From an uncultured Rhodospirillaceae bacterium (GTDB lineage: Bacteria > Pseudomonadota > Alphaproteobacteria > Rhodospirillales > Casp-alpha2): DNA of 64,000 bases. The stretch is from the NCBI GenBank assembly GCA_913030825.1, contig CAJWCU010000008.1, positions 114,911 through 178,910 on the forward strand. The letters run 5' to 3'. Position numbers and translations under genes: made by a program. Below the pieces are notes generated by a model that was not told the DNA's origin, did not search any database, and worked only from the letters and a program-made list of their open reading frames with translations. This document shows, piece by piece, positions 1 through 8,310 of the stretch (its first letter is position 1; every line of letters begins with the position of its first letter).

Positions 1-1063
1 GCAGCGGCGTCTTCGACGCCCGCGCCATGGCCAACAGAAGCCCGTCGGCATTGCTGACCGTGCTGAGTTCCCCCGTCGCACCGCCGAGCAGCCGATCCGT
101 CAGGGCATAGAAGGTCGGCTCTTTCGCACCCAATTCGTTCAGCATGGAAATGCCGATCTCGGCCTTTTCCGGCTCACCGGCCAGAATCTGACAGAAGATC
201 ATCGCCTTCTGCCAATAGGCCGCTTCGACGCCTGCCTGGACTTCCTGCGCGGTGATGCCGCAGGCCCGTGCGTTGTCGTTGGCGAGGAACCGGGCATTGG
301 CCTCGACCTGCAACAAGGCGGGGTCGCTGACGGTGCCGGGCACAACGGCCAGCAACTCGCCGACACCGGGCACATCGCCCATCGCCGCCAATTGCTGCAC
401 TCGGAGGGAAATCAGGCTTTGTTTCTTGACCGGTGCGGCATCGCCTTCTGCTGGGGCCACGGGGGCCCGGGATGCCGGCGGCTGCGCCGCCGTCAAAAGC
501 ATCCGGCGCATCAGGTCGCGCATCACCTGCGACGGCGCGCGCACCGGCATTTCGGCGATCAGCGCGGCGACGAAGGCCCGATCCGCCCCTTGCCACAAAT
601 TGAACCCCAATCCGCCACTGTCGGGCCCAAGGGTACCGACCGTCTCGGGATCGACGGTCGCCAAAGTATCGACTTCGACCCCGGGCTCACTGCCGGTGCC
701 GGACCGGTTACGTTCGGCTGCGGGTCCTTCCGCCTGGCGGGCCGGGGCGGCTTGCGGCGCCGCCGGGCCGGCGGGCTTCAGCGCACGCGGCGGCGCCAGG
801 GCGGCCGGCGGTTCCAGCGACATTGGATTTTCAGGCGGCTGTTGGCCGGCCTGAGGCTCCCCTGCCTCGGGTGCCGGAGCATCCGGAGCCGGAGCCTGGG
901 TTTGTGATTGGGGGGTCGGCAGTTCGCCAGGACGGGCGGGCGTGCGCAAAGGCGATTGAGCCTGCGCCGAAACACCGGTCAGGCCCCAGGCCAGTCCCGC
1001 GATCACCAGGGCGGCGGTCAGCCGCCGCGCGTCGCCCGGCCGACTAACGCGGGAATCGGTCAT
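1..1063 (-). CDS. Exported Pro/Ala-rich protein of unknown function (C-terminus beyond window)
   Basis: An open minus-strand frame runs from an ATG at 1063 off the left edge, giving at least 354 residues with no stop. The N-terminus (MTDSRVSRPGDARRLTAALV) followed by a hydrophobic stretch ending near GVSAQAQS looks like a signal peptide. Residues about 35-130 are a Pro/Ala/Gln-rich linker, and the rest is a mostly helical, soluble-looking domain with two Cys (ARACGITAQ, IFCQILAG). I do not recognise a catalytic motif. The ATG lies inside the last codons of the upstream 46-aa gene, so the two are probably translationally coupled. It is divergent from aroK. Similar exported proteins beside aroK occur in related alphaproteobacteria (recollection only). 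Confidence 0.75.
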   Translation of the reverse strand, partial: MTDSRVSRPGDARRLTAALVIAGLAWGLTGVSAQAQSPLRTPARPGELPTPQSQTQAPAPDAPAPEAGEPQAGQQPPENPMSLEPPAALAPPRALKPAGPAAPQAAPARQAEGPAAERNRSGTGSEPGVEVDTLATVDPETVGTLGPDSGGLGFNLWQGADRAFVAALIAEMPVRAPSQVMRDLMRRMLLTAAQPPASRAPVAPAEGDAAPVKKQSLISLRVQQLAAMGDVPGVGELLAVVPGTVSDPALLQVEANARFLANDNARACGITAQEVQAGVEAAYWQKAMIFCQILAGEPEKAEIGISMLNELGAKEPTFYALTDRLLGGATGELSTVSNADGLLLAMARASKTPL

Positions 1064-1184
1064 CGGGCAGAACCTTCTTCACGTCCTGGGACGGCGCGGG
1101 AAAATCCCAGGTCACCAGGAACGTCCCACCGCCGAGAACGAGGGCCAGGGCCAGAATGACGATGATCTTGGAAATGCTTTTCAT
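1044..1184 (-). CDS. Small single-pass membrane protein, 46 aa
   Basis: A 46-aa frame starts at ATG 1184 and ends at TAG 1044-1046. It has a basic N-terminus (MKSISK), one hydrophobic segment at residues about 7-25 (IIVILALALVLGGGTFLV), and a short periplasmic tail with Pro and charged residues ending DDRFPR. It overlaps the start of the following exported protein by 20 bp, which is typical of a two-gene unit. The layout suggests a membrane anchor or accessory for that exported protein, but no function can be assigned from sequence. It is below usual gene-finder cut-offs. Confidence 0.65.
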   Translation of the reverse strand: MKSISKIIVILALALVLGGGTFLVTWDFPAPSQDVKKVLPDDRFPR

Positions 1185-1452
1185 GAATACGGCGGGCCTG
1201 TTTCGTCTTATGGGTCAAATTTACCCCTGGGGCGGAGCGGTCGTTCGGACCGCCTGCCCCGGGTTGATTGAATAACCGTCGGTCTGTCACACGGTCCGTC
1301 ACAGCGTTTGGGGGTTTCTGCTAAACTGCGACTGTGGCATTTTTCCGGCGGCGCCGAGCAGGCCGGAAAAGGTGGCCGGAGTTTATCGGCTCGCCTGCCC
1401 GCTTTCAACGCCGCCCGCCTGTCCTGCCTTCCATTCCTCAAGAAACAAGCCG

Positions 1453-1998
1453 ATGTCTTCTCAACCCGTTGTGAAACAAGAAAAAACAATTGTCCTGGTC
1501 GGCCTGATGGGGGCTGGGAAAAGTTCCGTCGGGCGGATCCTGGCGGCCAAATTGGCCCTGCCGTTCATCGATTCCGATGACGAGGTCGAAAAAGCCGCCG
1601 GCTGCAGCATCGAGGATATCTTTGAAATCTACGGAGAGCCGGCCTTTCGCGATGTCGAGGAACGGGTCATCGAACGCCTGTTGCAGGGGCCGCCCGCGAT
1701 TCTCGCCTCGGGCGGCGGCGCCTTCATGAACCCCCGCACCCGCGACCGTATCGCGGCGTCGGCGGTGAGCATTTGGTTGCGCGCCAATCTGAGCGTTTTG
1801 GAGCGCCGCACCAAGCGCCGCGCCGCCGGGCGGCCGTTGTTGAAAGGCTCCGATCCCGGCGAAAAATTGAAGCAATTGATCAAGGATCGTTATCCCGTGT
1901 ACGAACAGGCGGATATCATTATCGAAAGCCTCGATGAAACGCCGGAAAAGACCGCAGACCGGATCATCCAGGAATTGGCAGGTCAGACCGAAGAATGA
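1453..1998 (+). CDS. aroK: Shikimate kinase
   Basis: This 181-aa cytoplasmic enzyme phosphorylates shikimate to shikimate-3-phosphate with ATP, step five of the chorismate pathway. Walker A is GLMGAGKSS (residues 17-25), the substrate-binding DSD is at 40-42, the SGGGAF motif follows, and the Arg-rich lid is RRAAGRPLL. Length fits the family. The frame is open further upstream from a GTG at 1372, but the ATG at 1453 places the P-loop at the usual distance from the N-terminus. The stop overlaps the aroB start (ATGA), so the two are translationally coupled. Confidence 0.95.
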   Translation: MSSQPVVKQEKTIVLVGLMGAGKSSVGRILAAKLALPFIDSDDEVEKAAGCSIEDIFEIYGEPAFRDVEERVIERLLQGPPAILASGGGAFMNPRTRDRIAASAVSIWLRANLSVLERRTKRRAAGRPLLKGSDPGEKLKQLIKDRYPVYEQADIIIESLDETPEKTADRIIQELAGQTEE

Positions 1999-3146
1999 GC
2001 ACCGCCCCGACTTCCCCCGCCGAAACGGCCATCGAACGACTGACAGTCGATCTGGATGCGCGCAGCTACGACATCCTGATCGGCGGTGGTCTGCTGGCCG
2101 ATGCGGGCCAGCATATCAAACCGGCGCTGCGCTCGGACCGGGTCGTCGTCATTACCGATGAAAACGTCGCTCAGGCGGGACACCTGGCGACCCTCACCCA
2201 ATCGCTGGCGGCCGCCGGGATCACGAGCCAGGCCATCGTGCTGGAGCCCGGCGAACAGACCAAGGATTTCGCCCATCTGGAACGGGTCTGCGGCGAATTG
2301 CTGGAAATGGGGATCGACCGCAAGACGGCGCTGATCGCGCTCGGCGGCGGCGTGATCGGGGATTTGACGGGCGTCTGCGCGGCGCTGACCCTGCGCGGCA
2401 TCGATTTCATTCAGGTCCCGACGACCTTGCTGGCCCAGGTCGATTCCTCGGTCGGCGGCAAGACCGCGATCAACACGCCCCAGGGAAAGAACCTGATCGG
2501 CGCGTTCTATCAGCCGCGCCTGGTGCTGGCCGATACGGGCGTGCTCGACACCTTGGTCCCCCGCGAACTCCGCGCCGGTTATGCCGAAGTCGTCAAATAC
2601 GGCGTCATCGACATGCCCGACTTCTTCACCTGGCTGGAAGGCCATGGTGCGGCGCTGATCGACGGCGACGCGGCCGCCCGGCGCGAGGCGATCCTCGCCT
2701 GCTGCCGCGCCAAGGCGCGCATCGTCAGCGCCGATGAGACCGAACAAGGCCAGCGCGCCTTGCTCAATCTTGGGCATACTTTCGGCCATGCGCTGGAAGC
2801 CGAAGTTGGCTACGGCGGCGGCCTGCTCCACGGCGAAGGTGTTGCCATCGGCATGGTCATGGCAATGACGCTGTCGGCTCGGCTCGGCCAATGTCCCGGC
2901 AACGACGGCGCCCGGCTTGCGGCCCATTTAGCGGCGACGGGCCTACCCCATGATTTATCGGCCTTGGACACGTCCACATGGACGACGGAACGCCTGCTTG
3001 GGCATATGATGAAGGATAAGAAGACCGAGGGTGGTGAACTGACCTTCATCCTGGCCCGCGGAGTCGGCGGTGCCTTCATCGAAAAGGCCGTGCCGCAAGA
3101 GCCCGTCGCCCGGGTCTTGGAAGAATTCCTGTCCGGCCAATCCTGA
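1995..3146 (+). CDS. aroB: 3-dehydroquinate synthase
   Basis: This 383-aa NAD- and metal-dependent enzyme converts DAHP to 3-dehydroquinate, step two of the shikimate pathway. Visible motifs are the nucleotide-binding GGGVIGDLTG, the signature DSSVGGKTAIN, and the metal-ligand segments AGYAEVVKYG, NLGHTFGHALE and LLHGEGVAIGM. The length is usual for the family. The start ATG overlaps the aroK stop by four bases. The CNNM/CorC-type transporter gene follows about 75 bp downstream on the same strand. Confidence 0.96.
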   Translation: MSTAPTSPAETAIERLTVDLDARSYDILIGGGLLADAGQHIKPALRSDRVVVITDENVAQAGHLATLTQSLAAAGITSQAIVLEPGEQTKDFAHLERVCGELLEMGIDRKTALIALGGGVIGDLTGVCAALTLRGIDFIQVPTTLLAQVDSSVGGKTAINTPQGKNLIGAFYQPRLVLADTGVLDTLVPRELRAGYAEVVKYGVIDMPDFFTWLEGHGAALIDGDAAARREAILACCRAKARIVSADETEQGQRALLNLGHTFGHALEAEVGYGGGLLHGEGVAIGMVMAMTLSARLGQCPGNDGARLAAHLAATGLPHDLSALDTSTWTTERLLGHMMKDKKTEGGELTFILARGVGGAFIEKAVPQEPVARVLEEFLSGQS

Positions 3147-3221
3147 TTCCCCACCCCTTTTCGGCCTCAAGACCGAGGCACCACGCGCCCGAAGTAACAC
3201 GCGCCAAAACGAGTAAGGTTC

Positions 3222-4496
3222 ATGGAAGACGAAACTAGCCTGATCACCATTTTCTGCCTCCTGGTCATGTCGGCCTTCTTTTCCGGCTCGGAGACGGCGC
3301 TGACGGCCTGTTCCCAGCCGCTGATGCACCGCCTGGAATTGGGCGGCGACAAGCGGGCGGCGGTGGTCAACCGGCTCTATGAGCAGAAGGAACGCCTGAT
3401 CGGCGCGATCCTTTTGGGCAACAATCTGGTGAACATCCTGGCCTCGTCGCTCGCGACCAGCCTGCTGATAACCTATTTCGGCGAGGCCGGGGTGGCATAC
3501 GCGACACTCGGCATGACCCTGCTGGTCCTGATCTTCGCCGAGGTCATGCCCAAGACCTACGCCATCCGGAACGCCAATACCATGGCGCTAACCGTCGGTC
3601 GGCCGGTCAGCTTCCTCGTCTCCGTGCTGTCGCCGATGACCCATACGGTCGAAGTTCTCGTCCGCGGCCTGTTTCACGTCATCGGGATCGATATCCGCGC
3701 CGACGACAGTGAACACGAGCCCGAGGAAGAACTGCGCGGCGCCATCGAACTGCATACGGGCAACGAGGAAACCGGGCTGGAGCGCAGCATGTTGCGCAGC
3801 GTCCTCGACCTGGCCGACGTCCAAGTCGGCGAAATCATGGTTCACCGATCGTCCCTGCAGACCCTGGACGCCGACCTGTCGGTCGAGGAAATCATCGCCG
3901 GCGTTCTGGAAAGCCCGTTCACCCGCATTCCCCTGTGGCAGGGCGACGCCGACAACATCGTCGGCGTTCTGCACGCCAAGTCCCTGTTCCGCGCCGTGCG
4001 CGACGCCGACGGCGACCTGTCCAAACTGAACGTCAAGGATCTGGCGGCCGAACCCTGGTTCATCCCGGAAACGACGCCGCTTTTGGACCAGTTGGAGACC
4101 TTCCGCGAACGGCGCGAACATTTCGCCCTGGTCATCGACGAATACGGCAGCCTGCAGGGCGTCGTGACTCTGGAAGACATCATCGAGGAAATCGTCGGCG
4201 AGATCGACGACGAGACGGACCTGACCGTCGCCGGGGTCGAGCCGCAGGCCGACGGATCGTTCCTCGTCGACGGCACGGTTACGATCCGTGATCTCAATCG
4301 CGAATACGAATGGGGCCTGCCGGACGAGGAAGCCGCGACGGTCGCCGGCCTGATCCTGCACGAGGCCCGTCGCATTCCCGACGTCGGGCAGTCGTTCCGC
4401 CTGTTCGGTTTCCGCTTCGACATCGTCAGCCGCCAACGCCACCAACTCACGCGGGTCCGTGTCAGCCCCCCCAAACCCGGCGAAATCACCGATTGA
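3222..4496 (+). CDS. CNNM/CorC-HlyC family membrane protein with CBS domains
   Basis: This 424-aa inner-membrane protein has an N-terminal DUF21/CNNM domain (residues about 1-150) with hydrophobic helices and the motif SAFFSGSETAL. A CBS pair lies at about 195-320 (segments FTRIPLWQG and LVIDEYGSLQGVV, then LEDIIEEIVGEI) and a C-terminal CorC_HlyC domain at about 335-420. The family is linked to Mg2+/divalent cation export and is often annotated as hemolysin-like from homology alone. It sits directly after aroK-aroB, a linkage common in alphaproteobacteria. Substrate is inferred only. Confidence 0.9.
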   Translation: MEDETSLITIFCLLVMSAFFSGSETALTACSQPLMHRLELGGDKRAAVVNRLYEQKERLIGAILLGNNLVNILASSLATSLLITYFGEAGVAYATLGMTLLVLIFAEVMPKTYAIRNANTMALTVGRPVSFLVSVLSPMTHTVEVLVRGLFHVIGIDIRADDSEHEPEEELRGAIELHTGNEETGLERSMLRSVLDLADVQVGEIMVHRSSLQTLDADLSVEEIIAGVLESPFTRIPLWQGDADNIVGVLHAKSLFRAVRDADGDLSKLNVKDLAAEPWFIPETTPLLDQLETFRERREHFALVIDEYGSLQGVVTLEDIIEEIVGEIDDETDLTVAGVEPQADGSFLVDGTVTIRDLNREYEWGLPDEEAATVAGLILHEARRIPDVGQSFRLFGFRFDIVSRQRHQLTRVRVSPPKPGEITD

Positions 4497-4662
4497 CGAC
4501 CGGCCGATCAACGCTGTAGCCGGCGTGACCGGTCCAACATATTCACGATTGTTAATTCTTAACCCGGAGACGCATTTCCCGTACAATGATCCATCGCAGG
4601 GCGCCCTTAACGCCTTCCGGATTCCCTTGGGGAATTCAGGGAAAAACGAGAGGAAACGACTG

Positions 4663-5112
4663 ATGCAACGAAAGATCATTCCGGACATCGTTCAGCCCCG
4701 GGACTTGACCACGACCACCGTCGACCAAACCGCCGAACAGGCCGCCAAGGACATGGCCGCCGCCAACGTCGCGGCGATCATCGTGCTCGACGCCGACGGC
4801 AAGCTGATCGGGATCGTCACCGAACGCGACCTCAGCCGCCGCATCGTCGCGGAGAACAAGGTGCCCAGCGACACCAAGGTCGGCGACATCATGACCGCCA
4901 ATCCGGATACCCTGGCCCCTGGCGACCGCGCCTCGGACGCCCTGGAATTGATGCTGACGCGGCGCTACCGCCACCTGCCGGTGCAAGACGAAAACGGCAA
5001 ATGCATCGCCATGGTCTCTATCCGCGACCTCTACGAAGCGGTGAAGGAATCGTTGGAAGAGAATATCCGCGAGACCGAGGCTTTCGTGTTCGGCGACCGA
5101 TACAGCGCCTAA
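4663..5112 (+). CDS. CBS-domain pair protein
   Basis: This 149-aa cytoplasmic protein consists almost entirely of two CBS domains (about residues 10-65 and 75-130). Motifs such as GIVTERDLSRRIV and RRYRHLPVQDENGK are typical. Such stand-alone pairs bind adenine nucleotides and act as energy or redox sensors. The ATG at 4663 is preceded by a purine-rich ribosome site (gagaggaaa), so it is preferred over the GTG-type upstream start at 4459, which would run into the previous gene. No partner protein is evident from the neighbours. Confidence 0.88.
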   Translation: MQRKIIPDIVQPRDLTTTTVDQTAEQAAKDMAAANVAAIIVLDADGKLIGIVTERDLSRRIVAENKVPSDTKVGDIMTANPDTLAPGDRASDALELMLTRRYRHLPVQDENGKCIAMVSIRDLYEAVKESLEENIRETEAFVFGDRYSA

Positions 5113-5278
5113 TTCATTGATTTAGAAGATATTCTACCGGTTAGGCTGAACCTGATCCGGGTGCCTCTTGCCGCCCCTACCCGGCAACCGATAAAGTCTG
5201 GCCAAACGGCCCCCGCCGGTTTCGTGCATCGGTGCAATCCTGCGGGCGGCCCTTCCCATGCCGAACAGGACACCACAA

Positions 5279-5884
5279 ATGCCTCTGAGCAAACCCGCGC
5301 CGCGCAAACATATTCATACCCGCGAGATCAAATGCCTGGGCTTCGAAAGGGAAGACGGCCTTTGGGACATCGAAGGGCGCCTGACCGACATCAAGACCTA
5401 TACCTTCGAAAATCACGACCGGGGCGGGATCGCCGCGGGCGAGCCGATCCATGACATGCTGATCCGCCTGACCCTGGATGGCGACATGACGGTTCAGGCG
5501 GCCGAGGCCTCGACCGAATCCAGCCCCTTTTCCATGTGCGGCGACGTCACGCAGGCTTTCTCGAAACTGGTCGGCCTGAAGGTCGGCCCGGGTTGGCGCA
5601 AAGCCGTCGCCCAGGCCATGGGCGGCGTGCACGGCTGCACCCATCTGCGCGATCTGGTGATGGGGCCTCTCGCCGTGACAGCCTTTCAGACGATTTTTCC
5701 GGCGCGTAAAAAGCGCGGAAATCCGGGACCCGGAAAAAAATCGCCGCTGATCGACTCCTGTTACGCCTTTCGCACCGATGGGCCGGTAGTTCAGGCCCGC
5801 TGGCCGGAGTTTTATACGGGCGATGACGAATTGGCGGATGAAACGCCGAAAGAGCATGCAGACAACGAGAAAAAGGTCGGCTGA
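5279..5884 (+). CDS. DUF2889 domain protein
   Basis: A protein of about 201 aa that matches the DUF2889 pattern as I recall it: an N-terminal HTREIKCLGFEREDGLWDIE segment, the central FENHDRGG, and a GVHGCTHLRDLV motif that could supply Cys and His ligands. There is no signal peptide. The biochemical role is unknown; in other proteobacteria members sit near aromatic or phenol catabolism genes, which are not seen here. An in-frame ATG lies 21 bp upstream at 5258; the inner ATG at 5279 is chosen because it follows a cagga ribosome-site-like stretch at a suitable distance. Confidence 0.75.
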   Translation: MPLSKPAPRKHIHTREIKCLGFEREDGLWDIEGRLTDIKTYTFENHDRGGIAAGEPIHDMLIRLTLDGDMTVQAAEASTESSPFSMCGDVTQAFSKLVGLKVGPGWRKAVAQAMGGVHGCTHLRDLVMGPLAVTAFQTIFPARKKRGNPGPGKKSPLIDSCYAFRTDGPVVQARWPEFYTGDDELADETPKEHADNEKKVG

Positions 5885-5941
5885 CGAACCGGAAAAATTC
5901 CGCCCTCCGCGACGACGCGGCGCATTTCGAAAATGACGAAT

Positions 5942-6220
5942 TCAGGCATTTTTGAAAGTCGTCAACGCCTTGTCCGCGATTCCGCCCTTGATACCCGTAT
6001 CATTGGCGGCAAGTCGGAAGTAAGTGACGATAAACGCGCGCACCGTCGATGTTCTAGACGATCCGAAGCGCACGCTTTCAATCATCGTGCATAGTTCGTG
6101 GACGGTTATTTTTTCACAATCACAGATCTGATCCAGCGCCTCCCAAGTGGCTCCTTCGAGGCGCAAACTGGTTCGGCGCCCGTTCACGGTGACGTTTCGG
6201 CTAATTAATCGACTTGGCAT
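5942..6220 (-). CDS. Ribbon-helix-helix domain protein
   Basis: A 92-aa protein resembling the RHH_4 family: LISRNVTVNGRRTSLRLEG forms the likely beta-strand/DNA-contact segment, followed by ATWEALDQICDCEKITVHEL and a conserved-looking STVRAFIVTYFR. Such proteins are small dimeric DNA-binding proteins of mostly unknown targets. The ATG at 6220 is preferred over upstream starts because a GGGGGGA stretch precedes it and the family begins close to this point. It is convergent with the DUF2889 gene, and its base composition is slightly less GC-rich than its neighbours. Confidence 0.72.
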   Translation of the reverse strand: MPSRLISRNVTVNGRRTSLRLEGATWEALDQICDCEKITVHELCTMIESVRFGSSRTSTVRAFIVTYFRLAANDTGIKGGIADKALTTFKNA

Positions 6221-6343
6221 GTTCGCGTGGATTCCCCCCATGACGGGCCATTCACATATTTCCGCATGCTGTCGACACCCGCCGGACAGCACGTAACCTT
6301 ATGATTTTTAATGACTTTCTCCCCCGTTTAGACAAAGCCCAGC

Positions 6344-6359
6344 TGGTGCGGACGCACCA
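6344..6359. promoter_or_regulatory. Short perfect inverted repeat between RHH and J-domain genes
   Basis: TGGTGCG-GA-CGCACCA is a perfect 7-bp inverted repeat with a 2-nt spacer. It lies in the roughly 320-bp region between the RHH start and the J-domain gene, so it could be an operator for either gene, including for the RHH protein itself. No flanking promoter is convincing. Confidence 0.35.
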
Positions 6360-6543
6360 TGGAAAAGGCGAAAACATCCGCCTCCACCATAGAGGATCAG
6401 GAAAATTTCGAGGCTTTTCAAGTTAGACGAAGGTAATAAGTCTTTTTTTCAACCCTTTCGATTATTCCTGCCCGCCGGGGCCGGGAAAGCGTTTCGATCT
6501 GAGGTCTAGCCGTCTTGTCTGCGCTGCCGGGCACGCGCATAGT

Positions 6544-7140
6544 ATGGCCATGGGAGAACTGCTCAAAAACCGCCGCTCGGACAAGGACGAGACGACCTGC
6601 GAATGGCCGGGATGCGACGGCGCGGCCGAATTCAAGGCGCCCCGGTCGCGGGACGCCCTGAACGAATACCGCTGGTTCTGCTTGGTCCATGTGCGCGAAT
6701 ACAATCGAAACTGGAACTATTACAGCGGCATGGACGAGGCCCAGGTCGAGGCCGATGTGCGGAACGATACCGTCTGGCAGCGCCCGACCTGGAAACTGGG
6801 CGCCGGCGAGGCGCCGAAGTTCGCCAATATGAAGATCAACGACCCATTGGGTGTGGGTGACGCCGCCCGCGACGCCGATGCCCGCGCCCAGGGCGGCAAG
6901 GGCGGCAAGGGCGATGCAGGCCATCAAGCCGATCCGCGCCAGACGGATCCGAAATTCGCCCGCGCCATGGCCGTATTCGCCCTTGAAATTCCGGTTACCA
7001 TGGACGACGTGAAGACAAGGTACAAAGAACTCGTCAAACGCCATCACCCCGATGCCAACGGCGGCACCAAGGCGGCCGAGGAGGAATTCAAGAAGGTGAC
7101 CGAGGCTTATGAAGCGCTCGTCGCCTTTCTCGCCCCTTGA
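6544..7140 (+). CDS. J-domain (DnaJ-like) protein with N-terminal Cys-rich segment
   Basis: This 198-aa protein has a C-terminal J domain (about residues 135-198) with the diagnostic HPD tripeptide in KRHHPDANGG, so it should stimulate an Hsp70 ATPase. The N-terminal third contains TCEWPGCDG and WFCLVHVREYNRNWNYYSGM; the Cys and His spacing suggests a metal site. This architecture next to cobS and cobT is recurrent in alphaproteobacteria and may point to a chaperone role for cobaltochelatase or another metal enzyme (inference). The start codon is supported only by frame and homology; no strong ribosome site is seen. Confidence 0.88.
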   Translation: MAMGELLKNRRSDKDETTCEWPGCDGAAEFKAPRSRDALNEYRWFCLVHVREYNRNWNYYSGMDEAQVEADVRNDTVWQRPTWKLGAGEAPKFANMKINDPLGVGDAARDADARAQGGKGGKGDAGHQADPRQTDPKFARAMAVFALEIPVTMDDVKTRYKELVKRHHPDANGGTKAAEEEFKKVTEAYEALVAFLAP

Positions 7141-7231
7141 CGATCCGCCGCTTAACCCCTACGACGTTTGCCAAATATGACCGCACCCACGCCCGGGTCC
7201 GCCGGGACAGCCTAAGAAATTGGATAATTAA

Positions 7232-8239
7232 ATGACATCTTTGGAATCGACCGCCACGCCCGGGATCGATGCGGCCCATCAGGTGCCCGACGTTACCGTT
7301 TCCGTGCGCCAAACCTTCGGTATCGACAGCGACATGGAAGTTCCCGCCTTCTCCGAGGCCGAGGAACACGTGCCGGAACGGGACGACACCTATCGCTTCG
7401 ACCGGGAAACGACCCTGGCCATCCTGGCCGGGTTCGCCCACAACCGGCGGGTCATGATCCAGGGCTATCACGGCACTGGCAAGTCGACCCATATCGAACA
7501 GGTCGCGTCACGCCTCAACTGGCCCTGCGTCCGCGTCAACCTGGACAGCCACATTTCGCGTATCGATCTGGTCGGTAAGGACGCCATCGTCCTGCGCGAC
7601 GGCAAGCAGGTCACTGAATTCCGCGAAGGCATCCTGCCCTGGGCGCTGCGCAATCCGACGGCCCTGGTGTTCGACGAATACGACGCCGGCCGCCCGGACG
7701 TGATGTTCGTGATCCAGCGTGTTCTGGAAGTCGACGGCAAGCTGACCTTGCTGGACCAGAATCAAGTCATCAAGCCGCACCCGTATTTCCGCCTGTTCTC
7801 GACCGCCAACACGGTCGGTCTGGGCGACACCACGGGCCTCTATCACGGCACCCAGCAGATCAACCAGGGCCAGATGGACCGCTGGAGCATCGTTACGACG
7901 CTCAACTACCTGCCGCATGACGAAGAGGTCGAGATCGTTCTCGCCAAATCGCCGAGCTACGCCGGCAAGGAAGGCAAGGACACGGTCAACGCCATGGTCG
8001 AACTGGCCGATCTGACGCGTGCCGGGTTCATGAACGGCGACATTTCAACGGTCATGTCGCCGCGTACGGTCATCACCTGGGCCGAGAACGCCCGCATCTT
8101 CAGCGACGTCGGTTATGCCTTCCGCGTGACCTTCCTGAACAAGTGCGACGAGATCGAACGCCCGGTCGTGGCCGAGTACTATCAGCGTTGCATGGGCGAG
8201 GAACTTCCCGATTCCGCCATGCGCGCGGTGTTGCAGTAG
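7232..8239 (+). CDS. cobS: Aerobic cobaltochelatase subunit CobS
   Basis: This 335-aa AAA+ ATPase is one of the two small subunits that drive ATP-dependent cobalt insertion into hydrogenobyrinate a,c-diamide by CobN in aerobic cobalamin synthesis. Walker A is GYHGTGKST (residues 78-86), Walker B is [10 protein letters not shown], and a sensor-like [11 protein letters not shown] follows. Length matches the family. cobT follows 71 bp downstream. The catalytic cobN is not in this window. Confidence 0.95.
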   Translation: MTSLESTATPGIDAAHQVPDVTVSVRQTFGIDSDMEVPAFSEAEEHVPERDDTYRFDRETTLAILAGFAHNRRVMIQGYHGTGKSTHIEQVASRLNWPCVRVNLDSHISRIDLVGKDAIVLRDGKQVTEFREGILPWALRNPTALVFDEYDAGRPDVMFVIQRVLEVDGKLTLLDQNQVIKPHPYFRLFSTANTVGLGDTTGLYHGTQQINQGQMDRWSIVTTLNYLPHDEEVEIVLAKSPSYAGKEGKDTVNAMVELADLTRAGFMNGDISTVMSPRTVITWAENARIFSDVGYAFRVTFLNKCDEIERPVVAEYYQRCMGEELPDSAMRAVLQ

Positions 8240-8310
8240 GCAGAAGAAAGACCCGGCACAGGCGCCCGCCCCACTCAAGGGATCGGGCGCCCGCCGGAAC
8301 CTGGTGACTT

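Noticed and set aside
6359..6436. 25-codon frame beginning at an ATG after the inverted repeat
   Set aside because: No ribosome site, no conservation evidence, and length and composition are compatible with chance.
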